Of a stretch of 64,000 bases of DNA, positions 51,688-60,212 are shown in pieces. The DNA lies in contig NZ_JAMBOK010000001.1 of NCBI RefSeq assembly GCF_023715585.1, forward strand, positions 1,240,001 through 1,304,000, written 5' to 3'. This DNA is from Sporosarcina luteola (GTDB lineage: Bacteria; Bacillota; Bacilli; Bacillales_A; Planococcaceae). The translations under genes and the position numbers were made by a program. Below the pieces are notes generated by a model, which did not search any database, was not told the DNA's origin, and worked only from the letters and a program-made list of their open reading frames with translations. Numbering within the stretch: position 1 is the first letter of the stretch; each line of letters begins with the position of its first letter.

Positions 51688-52428
51688 ATGAAACTAGATA
51701 TTATTGGTGATATACATGGATGCTATGACGAATTGCTCTCGCTCATCGACAAGCTCGGCTATTCACTCGCATCGGGATTGCCGTTCCACGAAGATGGAAG
51801 GCAGCTTGCTTTCGCAGGCGACGCGATGGACCGGGGTCCGTCATCGCTGAAAACATTGGAATTGATGTTCAAACTGCAAGACAATCATAAACTCATCTAT
51901 TCCCCTGGCAACCATTGCAACAAACTTTACCGCCTCGCAAAAGGCAGAAACGTCCAACAGAAAAACGGGCTGGAAACGACAGTAGCCGAATTGAACGCAC
52001 TGAAACCAAAAGAAAAGATACGCTTTTTGGATCGGTACAGGCAATTCTATGAAGCTTTGCCGCTGTACGAAAATCTGGACAACGGGAAACTCATTATCGC
52101 ACACGCAGGAATCCGTGAACAGATGATTGGAGAACCATTTTCAAATAAAATACAGTCGTTCGTCCTCTACGGGGATACGACCGGTGAAACGCTCCCCGAC
52201 GGCCGTCCCGTCAGAAGGGATTGGGCAAAAAAATATTTCGGGGATGCGTGGATCGTCTATGGGCACACCCCTGTCAAGGAAGCAAGATTCGTAAACCGGA
52301 CCGTTAATATCGATACAGGATGCGTGTTCGGCGGCAAGCTGACCGCAGTCCGGTATCCGGAAATGGAAATCGTCTCCGTCCCTTCGAAGCAGCCGTTCAT
52401 TCCGGAGAAATTCACTTATTTTGATTGA
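51688..52428 (+). CDS. prpE: Diadenosine tetraphosphatase PrpE
   Basis: A 246-residue metallophosphoesterase with the [19 protein letters not shown] and SPGNHCNK signatures at the N-terminus and HAGIRE and YGHTPVKEA further on. PrpE of B. subtilis hydrolyses Ap4A asymmetrically and dephosphorylates proteins, and it affects spore germination. The ribosome binding site AAAAAGGAG precedes ATG 51688. The stop overlaps the convergent RluD-like gene by 13 bases. Confidence 0.92.
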   Translation: MKLDIIGDIHGCYDELLSLIDKLGYSLASGLPFHEDGRQLAFAGDAMDRGPSSLKTLELMFKLQDNHKLIYSPGNHCNKLYRLAKGRNVQQKNGLETTVAELNALKPKEKIRFLDRYRQFYEALPLYENLDNGKLIIAHAGIREQMIGEPFSNKIQSFVLYGDTTGETLPDGRPVRRDWAKKYFGDAWIVYGHTPVKEARFVNRTVNIDTGCVFGGKLTAVRYPEMEIVSVPSKQPFIPEKFTYFD

Positions 52429-53348
52429 ACCACACCGGTCTTCAATCGTTCCAAGTCCATTGGCAATTCGCTCATGAACGTCATTGGCTCATTCGTCAAC
52501 GGATGCCGGAAACCTATGCAAGCGCAGTGCAATGCCTGCCGGCCGAGCAACCCGCGGCTTCCACCATACAAGTCATCGCCTGCAAGCGGGTGCCCGAGCC
52601 ATTGCATATGAACACGAATTTGATGGGTCCGTCCTGTATGCAGCTTCAAAGAAACGGACGTGAGCTGCACGCCATTACGTTCAAAGCGCCCGAGCACCTG
52701 GACATCGGTTCTCGCATGTTGGCCGTCTTGCCTGACCATCCGTTCAATGATGCTGCCGTCTTTCCGCCCGATCGGCTGGTCAATGGTGAAGACATCCTTT
52801 TGTACATACCCTTCAACGAACGCAATATAACTGCGCTCAAAACCGGTCGTCTGCATCTGTTCACTGAGCAGATGATGGATATGCCGGTTTTTCGCCATGC
52901 AAACGAGGCCCGATGTATCGGTATCCAATCTCGTCACGACATGCACGGTCGAAGGAACGCACTCAGCTTTGAATTTCCCTGCCACGTAATTGGCGACCGT
53001 TCCGTTTGGCTGATCACGTGATGGGATCGTCCCTTGGCCGGCAGGTTTATCGACGATCAGAATCGCTTCATCTTCATAAATAATTGCCAGATTGCCAGTT
53101 TCAGGAACAAGCCCTACGCTCGGCTCTTCCTGAGGGAATTCAACCATTACAGCATCCCCTCTTCTCAGCATATGCCTCACCGTCTGCTCCAACCCGTTTA
53201 CGAGCAGCCGGCCGCCATCATATTTCACCGCCGTCAATGTCCGTTTCGAGATTCCTTTTCCATGCAGGAACTCCCGAAGCAAGATCTGTTCTTGCTCGAC
53301 AATGAACGCCAAGGTGAACTTCTTTTCATTCATGATCGCGTCACTCAT
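52416..53348 (-). CDS. RluA/RluD-family pseudouridine synthase (YjbO-like)
   Basis: A 310-residue RNA modification enzyme. An S4-like N-terminus ([29 protein letters not shown]) precedes the catalytic domain with the Asp of [17 protein letters not shown] near residue 140 and the C-terminal [13 protein letters not shown]. It should isomerise uridines in 23S rRNA or tRNA. I start it at ATG 53348, which overlaps the nadK stop; ATG 53333 is equally possible. It corresponds to yjbO by synteny. Confidence 0.9.
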   Translation of the reverse strand: MSDAIMNEKKFTLAFIVEQEQILLREFLHGKGISKRTLTAVKYDGGRLLVNGLEQTVRHMLRRGDAVMVEFPQEEPSVGLVPETGNLAIIYEDEAILIVDKPAGQGTIPSRDQPNGTVANYVAGKFKAECVPSTVHVVTRLDTDTSGLVCMAKNRHIHHLLSEQMQTTGFERSYIAFVEGYVQKDVFTIDQPIGRKDGSIIERMVRQDGQHARTDVQVLGRFERNGVQLTSVSLKLHTGRTHQIRVHMQWLGHPLAGDDLYGGSRGLLGRQALHCACIGFRHPLTNEPMTFMSELPMDLERLKTGVVQSK

Positions 53349-54141
53349 CACTTGCGATGAACGAATCGTGCACCCTCGTCCAGAACGGGAACGGACGGAA
53401 TCTCCCGAAACGAACCTTTTCATCCGCGACCCTATACTCAATCGATTTCACGTCTTTGTGCAACAGCTGCAAATGATCGATCGTCACCATGAAATCCGGC
53501 CCCTTGACTGGCGTCAACACACAGCTATGATGTGCAGGAAGGATGAGCGGCGAACCGACCGTCCGGAACACGCGATTATTGATCGAAGCCATTTCAGTCA
53601 GTTGGATGGCATGTAGGGATGGGTGAATAATCGCGCCGCCGAGAGCTTTATTATAGGCGGTCGAGCCCGATGGCGTTGACATGCATAATCCGTCCCCGCG
53701 GAATCTTTCGAAATGCACACCGTTCAATTCCACATCCATGACCAACGTAACTTCAGGGGATTTGACCGTTGATTCATTGAGCGCAAGATACTTTGCGGCC
53801 TTTTCGGAATGACGGTAATTGATGACCACTTCAAGAAGGGGGTATTCGATGACGTTATATTCCTTCCGCGCAATCGACAGGACAAGTTTTTCCATCTCTG
53901 CAGGCTTCCAATCAGCGTAGAACCCGAGATGCCCGGTATGGATGCCGATGAAAGCTGTATCCTTCAGGCGATCGATATATTTATGGAAGGCGTGCAGCAA
54001 CGTGCCGTCCCCTCCTATCGATAAAACGATATTAGGTTCGTCTTCGTCAAAGACAAGCCCGAAATCGGTCAAATAATCCCTTGCTTCATCTTTCAATCGA
54101 TTTGACAATGGATCATTTCTCGTCTGTATTGCGAATTTCAT
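53341..54141 (-). CDS. nadK: NAD kinase
   Basis: A 266-residue enzyme phosphorylating NAD to NADP. The GGDGT motif is in [17 protein letters not shown] near residue 45, and the second conserved region is [21 protein letters not shown]. The start ATG 54141 ([10 protein letters not shown]) is the family N-terminus, reached through a GGGGGG-containing ribosome binding site and overlapping relQ by 29 bases. The longer frame to 54309 is antisense-like noise inside relQ. It corresponds to yjbN. Confidence 0.94.
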   Translation of the reverse strand: MKFAIQTRNDPLSNRLKDEARDYLTDFGLVFDEDEPNIVLSIGGDGTLLHAFHKYIDRLKDTAFIGIHTGHLGFYADWKPAEMEKLVLSIARKEYNVIEYPLLEVVINYRHSEKAAKYLALNESTVKSPEVTLVMDVELNGVHFERFRGDGLCMSTPSGSTAYNKALGGAIIHPSLHAIQLTEMASINNRVFRTVGSPLILPAHHSCVLTPVKGPDFMVTIDHLQLLHKDVKSIEYRVADEKVRFGRFRPFPFWTRVHDSFIASDE

Positions 54142-54814
54142 AATTGTCCCCCCTCTTCCGTTTCTTGTCGCTGTAGTCCCTATCGGCGGTTTCTTTGAAT
54201 GCACTGAAGTATTGTTGGGCGTCATGGATTTCATCGCGGATGAGCGACATCTCCTCATCCAACCTGAAAGCGGCTTCCGCAGCCCTTTCCAGTCGATGCC
54301 TGATGACATTCGGAAGTTCGCCTTGGTATTTGTAGTTCAAGGAGTGTTCGATTGAGGCCCAGAAGTTCATTGCCAGCGTACGGATCTGGATTTCTGCGAG
54401 TATTGTCTTTTCCCCATGAATCGTCTGGACGGGATATTCAATGATCATATGGTAGGAACGGTATCCGCTCGGCTTCTTATGTGAAATATAGTCCCTTTCC
54501 TCAACGACTTGCATGTCGGTGCGCTGCCGCAATGTATGGACAACTTTTCCGATGTCATCGACGAACTGGCACATGATGCGGAGACCTGCAATATCCGGGA
54601 GCTCCTCCGCCAACTCCGCTGAAGGTTTGAATGGGATTCCCTTTTCAAGGGTCTTATCATAGATGCTCGCGAGCGGTTTCACCCGTCCCGTCACAAATTC
54701 CACGGGCATATGGACGCCCTCGAGTTCGTATTGTGCACGCAGCCCTTTCAATTTTACCTTCAATTCGGAAACAGCCTGCTTATATGGTTCAAGAAATTGC
54801 TTCCACTCCTTCAT
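54113..54814 (-). CDS. relQ: Small alarmone synthetase RelQ (YjbM)
   Basis: A 233-residue (p)ppGpp synthetase with only the synthetase domain. [54 protein letters not shown] and [24 protein letters not shown] carry the substrate-binding residues. It makes alarmone from ATP and GTP or GDP in response to envelope stress in Bacillus and is allosterically activated by pppGpp. The ribosome binding site GGAGGG precedes ATG. It heads the operon with nadK and the RluD-like gene. Confidence 0.94.
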   Translation of the reverse strand: MKEWKQFLEPYKQAVSELKVKLKGLRAQYELEGVHMPVEFVTGRVKPLASIYDKTLEKGIPFKPSAELAEELPDIAGLRIMCQFVDDIGKVVHTLRQRTDMQVVEERDYISHKKPSGYRSYHMIIEYPVQTIHGEKTILAEIQIRTLAMNFWASIEHSLNYKYQGELPNVIRHRLERAAEAAFRLDEEMSLIRDEIHDAQQYFSAFKETADRDYSDKKRKRGDNYEIRNTDEK

Positions 54815-54832
54815 GAGTAGCCCTCCAAACTA

Positions 54833-55222
54833 TTAATTGATGTTTTGGAGGAAGGCTTCGAATTCCTGCTCCACCGCAGTCGTGAATGCCTCTCCATAAT
54901 TGTCGTTCCCTTCGATGTTATAGACGAGCATGGTCAGCTCCTCTATAAAGCCGGGCAACGGGATTTTTTCATCGTTCCACAAAAGATACGGATCGCTGCC
55001 GGTTTTCAATGCCTTTTCCATGTACGGCCACGTCTCTTTCGGGAAATGTATGTATGTATACCCTTCATCTTCATCCATTAAATAGACAAATGCATGTTCT
55101 TCTGAATCGGTTATCATTTTCTTTGCGGGAGTTCCAGTCGGACGGTCAGCTTCCGCGTCCAGTACAAACTGGATTTCGTTGTTGTTCTCTTGCCCTCTCA
55201 TCACTCGGTTCTTGATTCGCAT
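54833..55222 (-). CDS. yjbL: UPF0738-family protein YjbL
   Basis: A 129-residue acidic protein (MRIKNRVMRGQENNNEIQFVLDAE, VYLMDEDEGYTYIHFPKETWPYMEKAL) matching the UPF0738/YjbL family, of unknown function. ATG 55222 has AAGGAAG seven to eight bases before it; the in-frame start at 55240 lies on that site. The relQ gene follows 18 bases downstream. In B. subtilis the CYTH-domain gene yjbK lies nearby; none is seen here. Confidence 0.82.
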   Translation of the reverse strand: MRIKNRVMRGQENNNEIQFVLDAEADRPTGTPAKKMITDSEEHAFVYLMDEDEGYTYIHFPKETWPYMEKALKTGSDPYLLWNDEKIPLPGFIEELTMLVYNIEGNDNYGEAFTTAVEQEFEAFLQNIN

Positions 55223-55368
55223 AGGTCTTCTTCCTTTCAATGATCTTACGTTCAGTCTACCATATGAGAGCTGCTGGTGCAGTCTGTAGCATGCGTTTTT
55301 ATCCCGAACTTGCTATACTTAATACAGTAGCAACTTTAGATAGTCCTAAAGAAGGAGAGAAACAAAAA

Positions 55369-56064
55369 ATGGATGCACGCGCAATTCGAACAGTAATGGA
55401 TATCCAGGCGATGCAGACACTAGGTTCGGTGCAAACTTTCGTGAACGGGCAGGAGTCAACCTCCTCCTTGTTCAACATGATGATAAATGATCTGTTAACC
55501 GGCATGACGAGCGGTGCTCCGCGACCGGAGACGCTTCCATTTCAATCTTTCGGCATGTTAGGTGGAATTCAGTCTATGAACAGCCTCCAGTATACAGGTC
55601 CGAACAACGTTTATTTACCGACAGGCCTTCTGACAGCTATGCATGCTTCACGGCCGGCGAAAAGCGAAGGTCCAGTCGCGAACAATGACTATGGTGATTT
55701 CATTCAGCGAGCCGCCGACACATACCGCTTGCCTGTAAATCTGATCTCATCCGTCATCAAGCAGGAATCCAACTTCAATAGCACAGCCGTAAGCGGCGCG
55801 GGTGCGATGGGTTTGATGCAACTTATGCCCGGCACTGCCAAACTGCTTGGTGTGAAGGATGGATTCGATCCTGAGCAAAATATAATGGGCGGCGCGAAGT
55901 ACTTACGGCAAATGCTTGATCAGTTCGGCAATGTCGAAATGGCGTTGGCCGCGTATAATGCAGGTCCTGGAAACGTCCGGAAATATGGCGGGATACCGCC
56001 TTTCAAGGAAACTGAACAATATGTTTCCAAAGTGCTAAACTACTATAATCGCTTTGAAATCTGA
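55369..56064 (+). CDS. cwlQ: Lytic transglycosylase (YjbJ/CwlQ-like)
   Basis: A 231-residue protein with a C-terminal SLT domain (about residues 105-225): [37 protein letters not shown] carries the catalytic Glu, and [18 protein letters not shown] the AYNAGxG motif. It cleaves the glycan strand of peptidoglycan; the B. subtilis homologue also shows muramidase activity. No classical signal peptide is visible in the N-terminal 40 residues. ATG 55369 follows AAGGAGAG; the upstream frame extension is not conserved. Confidence 0.9.
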   Translation: MDARAIRTVMDIQAMQTLGSVQTFVNGQESTSSLFNMMINDLLTGMTSGAPRPETLPFQSFGMLGGIQSMNSLQYTGPNNVYLPTGLLTAMHASRPAKSEGPVANNDYGDFIQRAADTYRLPVNLISSVIKQESNFNSTAVSGAGAMGLMQLMPGTAKLLGVKDGFDPEQNIMGGAKYLRQMLDQFGNVEMALAAYNAGPGNVRKYGGIPPFKETEQYVSKVLNYYNRFEI

Positions 56065-56158
56065 CAATATTCCAATATGCTTGAAGGCTTTATGTTTGTG
56101 AAAGAATTGTTTGGTTGTTAAAATGTCCATACAGTCAGAACAAAGGAGATTGGCATAC

Positions 56159-56551
56159 ATGACACGAAAACCTTTGATCCCTTATGAGGAAATCGGTGCT
56201 GAAAAATTATCGGAACTCATCGATCGTTTTTATGAAAAAGTGGCTGTCCACCCGGACTTACATCCGATTTTCCCTGAAGATCTGACGGAAACAGCACGCA
56301 AGCAGAAACAATTTCAAACACAATATTTAGGCGGACCGAATTTATTCACGGAAGAGCACGGACATCCGATGATGAAGGCGCGTCATATGCCTTTTCCGAT
56401 AACTCCTACACGTGCAACAGCATGGCTCGCCTGCATGGCGGAAGCAATGGACGAAGTAGGCCTTGAAGGACCTTTGCGGGAAGTGTATTATCATAGGCTC
56501 GTCATGACCGCGAACCATATGGTCAATCGAAGCGAGGGGGATGTGCAGTGA
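56159..56551 (+). CDS. yjbI: Truncated haemoglobin (group II, YjbI-like)
   Basis: A 130-residue globin. LIPYEEIGAEKLSELIDRFYEKVAVHPDLHPIFPEDL is the helix A-E region; the proximal His is in KARHMPFPIT and aromatic pocket residues are in FQTQYLGGPNLF. It binds oxygen or other diatomic gases. ATG 56159 with GGAG upstream gives the family length; a longer frame from 56111 is less likely. Its stop overlaps the spxH start (GTGA), and the pair is coupled as yjbI-yjbH neighbours are in Bacillus. Confidence 0.9.
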   Translation: MTRKPLIPYEEIGAEKLSELIDRFYEKVAVHPDLHPIFPEDLTETARKQKQFQTQYLGGPNLFTEEHGHPMMKARHMPFPITPTRATAWLACMAEAMDEVGLEGPLREVYYHRLVMTANHMVNRSEGDVQ

Positions 56552-57354
56552 ACAGGGAAACTCTGTTGGAAAGCAGCGCCACTTCTTCAGCCTCCTTGTC
56601 AAAGCCAATTGAAATCTACGTCTTCGTAGATCCTTTATGCATGAACAGCTGGGCGCTCCAGCCATTGCTAAGGAGATTACAAGTTGAATACGAGCGTTAT
56701 TTCACACTGAAGATCGTTCTACGCACTTCTTTGACGAAGACGAATTCATGTTGCATCGTCAATATGGACGATGCGAAGGCGTGCACTAAAAACCATCCGG
56801 CGTTTCCGAGCATCGCCTTGAAAGCGGCGGAGTTCCAAGGAAAGCGCGCGGCTTTCCGATTCCTATCCAAGCTGTTCGAATACACCTATTTGAAGAGGAG
56901 GAACGTCCTTTCCTTTTCAGTGCTTGTTGAAATAGCGGAAAACCTCGGATTGGATGTCGATGAGTTCATTCTCGATTTCTCATCGAATCATGTGCTGCGT
57001 TCCTTGCAGGTCGATTTGCATTTGGCGAATGAAATGGAAGTGGAAGACGCACCTTCCTTTGTATTCTTCAATGAGAATATTGAAGACGAAGGGTTGAAGG
57101 TGAACGGATTACACTCCTACGATATATACGAACAGATTTTGGAAGAAATGGTTGGGTACGAGATTACACCCGATTCCCCACCGGCATTGGATGAACTATT
57201 CCAGCGTTTTGATGCACTCTCGACGAGCGAAATCGCTGAAATCTACAACATCCCGGAAAAATCCGCCGAGCGGGAATTAAAAAAGCAGCTCCTTCTTCAG
57301 AAGATTGAAAGGCTGCCACTCACAGATATGACTTTATGGCGTAAACGCCGTTGA
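56548..57354 (+). CDS. spxH: ClpXP adaptor SpxH (YjbH), DsbA-fold, atypical CxxC
   Basis: A 268-residue DsbA-like protein that in Bacillus delivers the stress regulator Spx to ClpXP. IEIYVFVDPLCMNSWALQPLLRRL near residue 24, FKAAELQGKRA-like (LKAAEFQGKRAAFRFLSKL) and APSFVFFNENIEDEGLKVNGLHSYDIYEQIL match the family. The usual CPEC is here CMNS, so the second cysteine is lost. The histidine-rich N-terminal zinc segment of B. subtilis YjbH is absent. GTG 56548 overlaps the yjbI stop, with GAGGGGG as ribosome binding site. Confidence 0.88.
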   Translation: MNRETLLESSATSSASLSKPIEIYVFVDPLCMNSWALQPLLRRLQVEYERYFTLKIVLRTSLTKTNSCCIVNMDDAKACTKNHPAFPSIALKAAEFQGKRAAFRFLSKLFEYTYLKRRNVLSFSVLVEIAENLGLDVDEFILDFSSNHVLRSLQVDLHLANEMEVEDAPSFVFFNENIEDEGLKVNGLHSYDIYEQILEEMVGYEITPDSPPALDELFQRFDALSTSEIAEIYNIPEKSAERELKKQLLLQKIERLPLTDMTLWRKRR

Positions 57355-57359
57355 ATTGT

Positions 57360-57406
57360 AAAAGCAGATTGCATGGTCTTCGAATCCCATGCAATCTGCT
57401 TTTTTA
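57360..57406 (+). terminator. Terminator of the yjbI-spxH operon
   Basis: AAAGCAGATTGCATGG pairs with CCCATGCAATCTGCTTT and is followed by a T-run. Confidence 0.92.
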
Positions 57407-57427
57407 TATGTAGAGATGCTTGCTTTG

Positions 57428-57960
57428 GGCGTGGAGCGGCTTGGTTTAGGCGCGGGATGGCTCGCTTTAGGCGCGGGGGGGCCTGCTTTAGGCGCGGGGC
57501 GGCTCGCTTTAGGCGCGGGGCCGCTCGCTTTGGGCGCGGGATGGCCTGCTTAGGCGCGGGACCGCTCGCTTTAGGCGCGGGGCCGCTCGCTTTAGGCGCG
57601 GGGGGGCTGCTTTAGGCGCGGGGCGGCTCGCTTTAGGCGCGGGGCCGCTTAGTTTAGGCGCGGGGTGACCTGCTTTAGGCGCCAAGCCGCTTGCTTTGGG
57701 CGCGGGATGGCCTGCTTTAGGCGCGGGACCGCTCGCTTTAGGCGCGGGGTGGCTCGCTTTAGGCGCGGGCTGGCCTGCTTTAGGCGCGGGACCGCTCGCT
57801 TTAGGCGCGGGGCCGCTTGGTTTAGGCGTGGGGTCGCTCGCTTTAGGCGCGGGGCCGCTTGGTTTAGGCGCGGGGTGGCCTGCTTTAGGCGCCAAGCCGC
57901 TCGCTTTAGGCGCGGGGCAGCCTGCTTTAGGCGCCAAGCCGTTCGCTTTGAGCGCCAGCC
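57428..57960. repeat. GC-rich tandem array, 25 units of mostly 21 bp
   Basis: Each unit begins GGCG, usually GGCGCGGGG, and ends GCTTTA (rarely CTTTG or GGTTTA). I count 25 complete units plus a partial one; 23 are exactly 21 bases and two (57533-57552 and 57595-57614) are 20 bases. Middle positions vary in blocks (GCC, TGG, CGG, CAAGCC). The array lies between the spxH terminator and another hairpin at a convergent junction and is far more GC-rich than its surroundings. Several frames stay open by chance, but the two 20-base units break them and there is no ribosome binding site. Confidence 0.93.
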
Positions 57961-57978
57961 ATAACTATGTATAACAAA

Positions 57979-58020
57979 AGAAAAGAGCATCCACTCTTGG
58001 GGGAGAGGGATGCTCTTTTA
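57979..58020. terminator. Hairpin flanking the tandem array
   Basis: AAAGAGCATCC pairs with GGATGCTCTTT around a G-rich loop. With the spxH terminator it isolates the array on both sides. Confidence 0.82.
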
Positions 58021-58284
58021 CAAAGGGAATGGGAGAAATGTTCACGTTCAAACAAAAGGGGTGTATGTTTGGTATGTGATTTATTTCACATCTATAACTT
58101 ATCATAAAATAATAGTAACATCAACATTTCACATGAAGTTTCACATCTCTGTCACAAATAAATAACGAAACAAACCTTATACCTAAAGACTTCCATCCAC
58201 TTGACAAATCGGTTTCACATTCAAGATTTCGAATGTAAGCGCTTTACCAATTGTTATACTAATATAACCCCATAACAACCGAAC
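58021..58284. other. Gene-free AT-rich gap with four TTTCACAT octamers
   Basis: No coding frame was found. The octamer TTTCACAT occurs at 58084, 58127, 58139 and 58213. A cre-like sequence TGTAAGCGCTTTACC lies around 58234-58248, and a TATACT -10-like box around 58255-58260. Any rightward transcript would meet the pepF terminator within about 60 bases. Confidence 0.5.
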
Positions 58285-58331
58285 AGAAAAAACCTGACAT
58301 AAGCGCTGAAAACGCTTAGTCAGGTCACTTT
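58285..58331. terminator. Terminator of pepF
   Basis: AGTGACCTGAC...AAGCG pairs with CGCTT...GTCAGGTT on the minus strand, ending in TTTTTT. The A-run and T-run make it usable in both directions. Confidence 0.85.
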
Positions 58332-58335
58332 TTAC

Positions 58336-60150
58336 TTATCCAAGCAATTCTTCCAACTCAGCCAACCGTTCTGCGAATACTTTACACGCCTCTTCAATCG
58401 GTTGCGAGCTCGTCATATCGACGCCTGCTTTTTTCAAAACTTCGATCGGATAATCGGATGATCCCGCTTTCAGGAAATGATTGATGTAACGGTTGACAGC
58501 TGGCTGCCCTTCCGATAAAATCTGGTGGCTTAGCGCAACTGCAGCACTGAAGCCAGTTGCGTATTGATACACGTAATAATTGTAGTAGAAGTGAGGGATC
58601 CTCGCCCACTCAAGAGCGATTTCCTTATCCTCTTCCACTGCTTCGCCAAAATATTTCTTGTTCAAGGCAGCATACTCCTCTGACAATTTATCAGCTGTCA
58701 AAGCAACGCCATGCTGATCGAGCTGATGGATCAGGTGCTCGAACTCGGCAAACATTGTTTGGCGGAAGACCGTTCCACGGAAGCCTTCAAGCCAATGGTT
58801 CAGTAAATAAATGCGTTTCTGCTTATCGTCGATTGTCTTCAATAAATAATCGTTTAGAATCGCTTCATTTACTGTAGATGCAACTTCAGCGACAAAAATG
58901 GAATATCCGCTGTAGTTTACTGGCTGATACTTCCTCGAATAGTAGCTGTGCACACTGTGTCCGAATTCATGAGCCAATGTGAACATATTGTTGACGTTGT
59001 CCTGCCAGTTCATCAGGATGTATGGGTTAGTGCCATAGGATCCCGATGAGTAAGCACCTGACCGCTTCCCTTTGTTTTCACGGACATCCACCCAACGGTT
59101 ATCGAGTCCTTCTTTGACGATTGAAGTGTATTCTTCGCCAAGCGGATGGAAGCTTTCGAGCATAGTTTTGGTAGCTTCCTCATAAGGAATCTTCATTTCC
59201 ACGTCTTTAACCATCGGTGCAAACATATCCCACATATGGAGTTCATTTAGGCCAAGGACTTTTTTGCGCAACGCTACGTAGCGATGATGCAATCCGAGAT
59301 TTTTATTGATTGTATTGACGAGATTGTCATACACTTGTTCCGGAATGTGATTGTTCGATAAAGCCGCTTCCCGTGCAGATGTGTAATTGCGGATGCGTGC
59401 ATTGACGTTATTCCGTTTTACGTTTCCGCTCAACGTGGATGCGAAGGTGTTTTTGAATTCGCCATATTTGCCGTACATCGCCTTGAATGCGTCTTCACGC
59501 ACGCGAGCATCTTTGCTTTCGAGGAAACGGATATATCGTCCGTGTGACAATTCGGCCTCTTCTCCGTCTTCGTCTTTCACCATCGGGAACGTCAAGTCAG
59601 CATTGTTCAACATGCTGAATGTTTCCGACGAGCTGCCCGTCACTTCGCCCATCTGTGCAAGGATCGCTTCCTGTTCAGCAGGAAGGGTATGCGCACGATA
59701 GGCATTCATTTCTTCGAATTCATGCTTATATAGTTTCAAGTTCTCGTTGTTTTCCGCGAGACTGTTCAATTCCTCTTCAGGGATGGACAGCAACTCCGGT
59801 GTGAAGTAAGAAAGCGCTGTCGAAATTTTGACGTACAATGTTTTCGCACGACTCTCCATCGCTTGATAGAAACTGTTCGTCGTATCCTGATCGCCTTTCA
59901 AATGGGCATACGTATACAGTTTCCCCATTCTTTCATAGATTGTATCCCGATAGGAAAGCGCTTCGAACAATGCATCGGCCCCTTGGTTCAATGTGCCTTT
60001 GAATGACTCAGCCTTCCTAGAAAGCTCTTCGATTTCCTTAAACTCCTGCTCCCACGCTTCGTCGGTTGGGAAAATATCCTCGAGACGCCATGTTTCTTCA
60101 ACTTTCACTTGATCGCGCGTCAATACTTTGTTTTTCGGTTCAGTCGTCAT
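58336..60150 (-). CDS. pepF: Oligoendopeptidase F
   Basis: A 604-residue M3-family zinc metallopeptidase. The active site is FTLAHEFGHSVHSYYS near residue 388 with a downstream zinc-ligand Glu in VAEVASTVNEAILNDYL. It degrades cytosolic peptides of about 7-17 residues; in B. subtilis overexpression affects the Phr peptide pathway. The N-terminal helical part (residues about 20-200) is the PepF-specific domain. GGGGAGGA precedes ATG 60150. It lies downstream of coiA, as in Bacillus. Confidence 0.95.
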   Translation of the reverse strand: MTTEPKNKVLTRDQVKVEETWRLEDIFPTDEAWEQEFKEIEELSRKAESFKGTLNQGADALFEALSYRDTIYERMGKLYTYAHLKGDQDTTNSFYQAMESRAKTLYVKISTALSYFTPELLSIPEEELNSLAENNENLKLYKHEFEEMNAYRAHTLPAEQEAILAQMGEVTGSSSETFSMLNNADLTFPMVKDEDGEEAELSHGRYIRFLESKDARVREDAFKAMYGKYGEFKNTFASTLSGNVKRNNVNARIRNYTSAREAALSNNHIPEQVYDNLVNTINKNLGLHHRYVALRKKVLGLNELHMWDMFAPMVKDVEMKIPYEEATKTMLESFHPLGEEYTSIVKEGLDNRWVDVRENKGKRSGAYSSGSYGTNPYILMNWQDNVNNMFTLAHEFGHSVHSYYSRKYQPVNYSGYSIFVAEVASTVNEAILNDYLLKTIDDKQKRIYLLNHWLEGFRGTVFRQTMFAEFEHLIHQLDQHGVALTADKLSEEYAALNKKYFGEAVEEDKEIALEWARIPHFYYNYYVYQYATGFSAAVALSHQILSEGQPAVNRYINHFLKAGSSDYPIEVLKKAGVDMTSSQPIEEACKVFAERLAELEELLG

Positions 60151-60212
60151 TCAAAATCCTCCCCATCATCTTCTTCGTAAAACGAATCATTTTCATTCTC
60201 TCAATTTCGTCC

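Noticed and set aside
53342..54309. Longer nadK frame starting at 54309
   Set aside because: The first 56 codons lie inside relQ in another frame, while MKFAIQ at 54141 is the conserved NAD kinase start.
57428..57960. CRISPR array
   Set aside because: There are no unique spacers between constant repeats; the 21-base units abut directly and vary internally, and no cas genes are near.
57509..57990. Long proline/alanine/lysine-rich and arginine-rich open frames across the GC-rich array
   Set aside because: A 21-base unit without stops keeps four of six frames open automatically. Two 20-base units break each frame, no ribosome binding site is present, and the frames differ only by phase of the same repeat.
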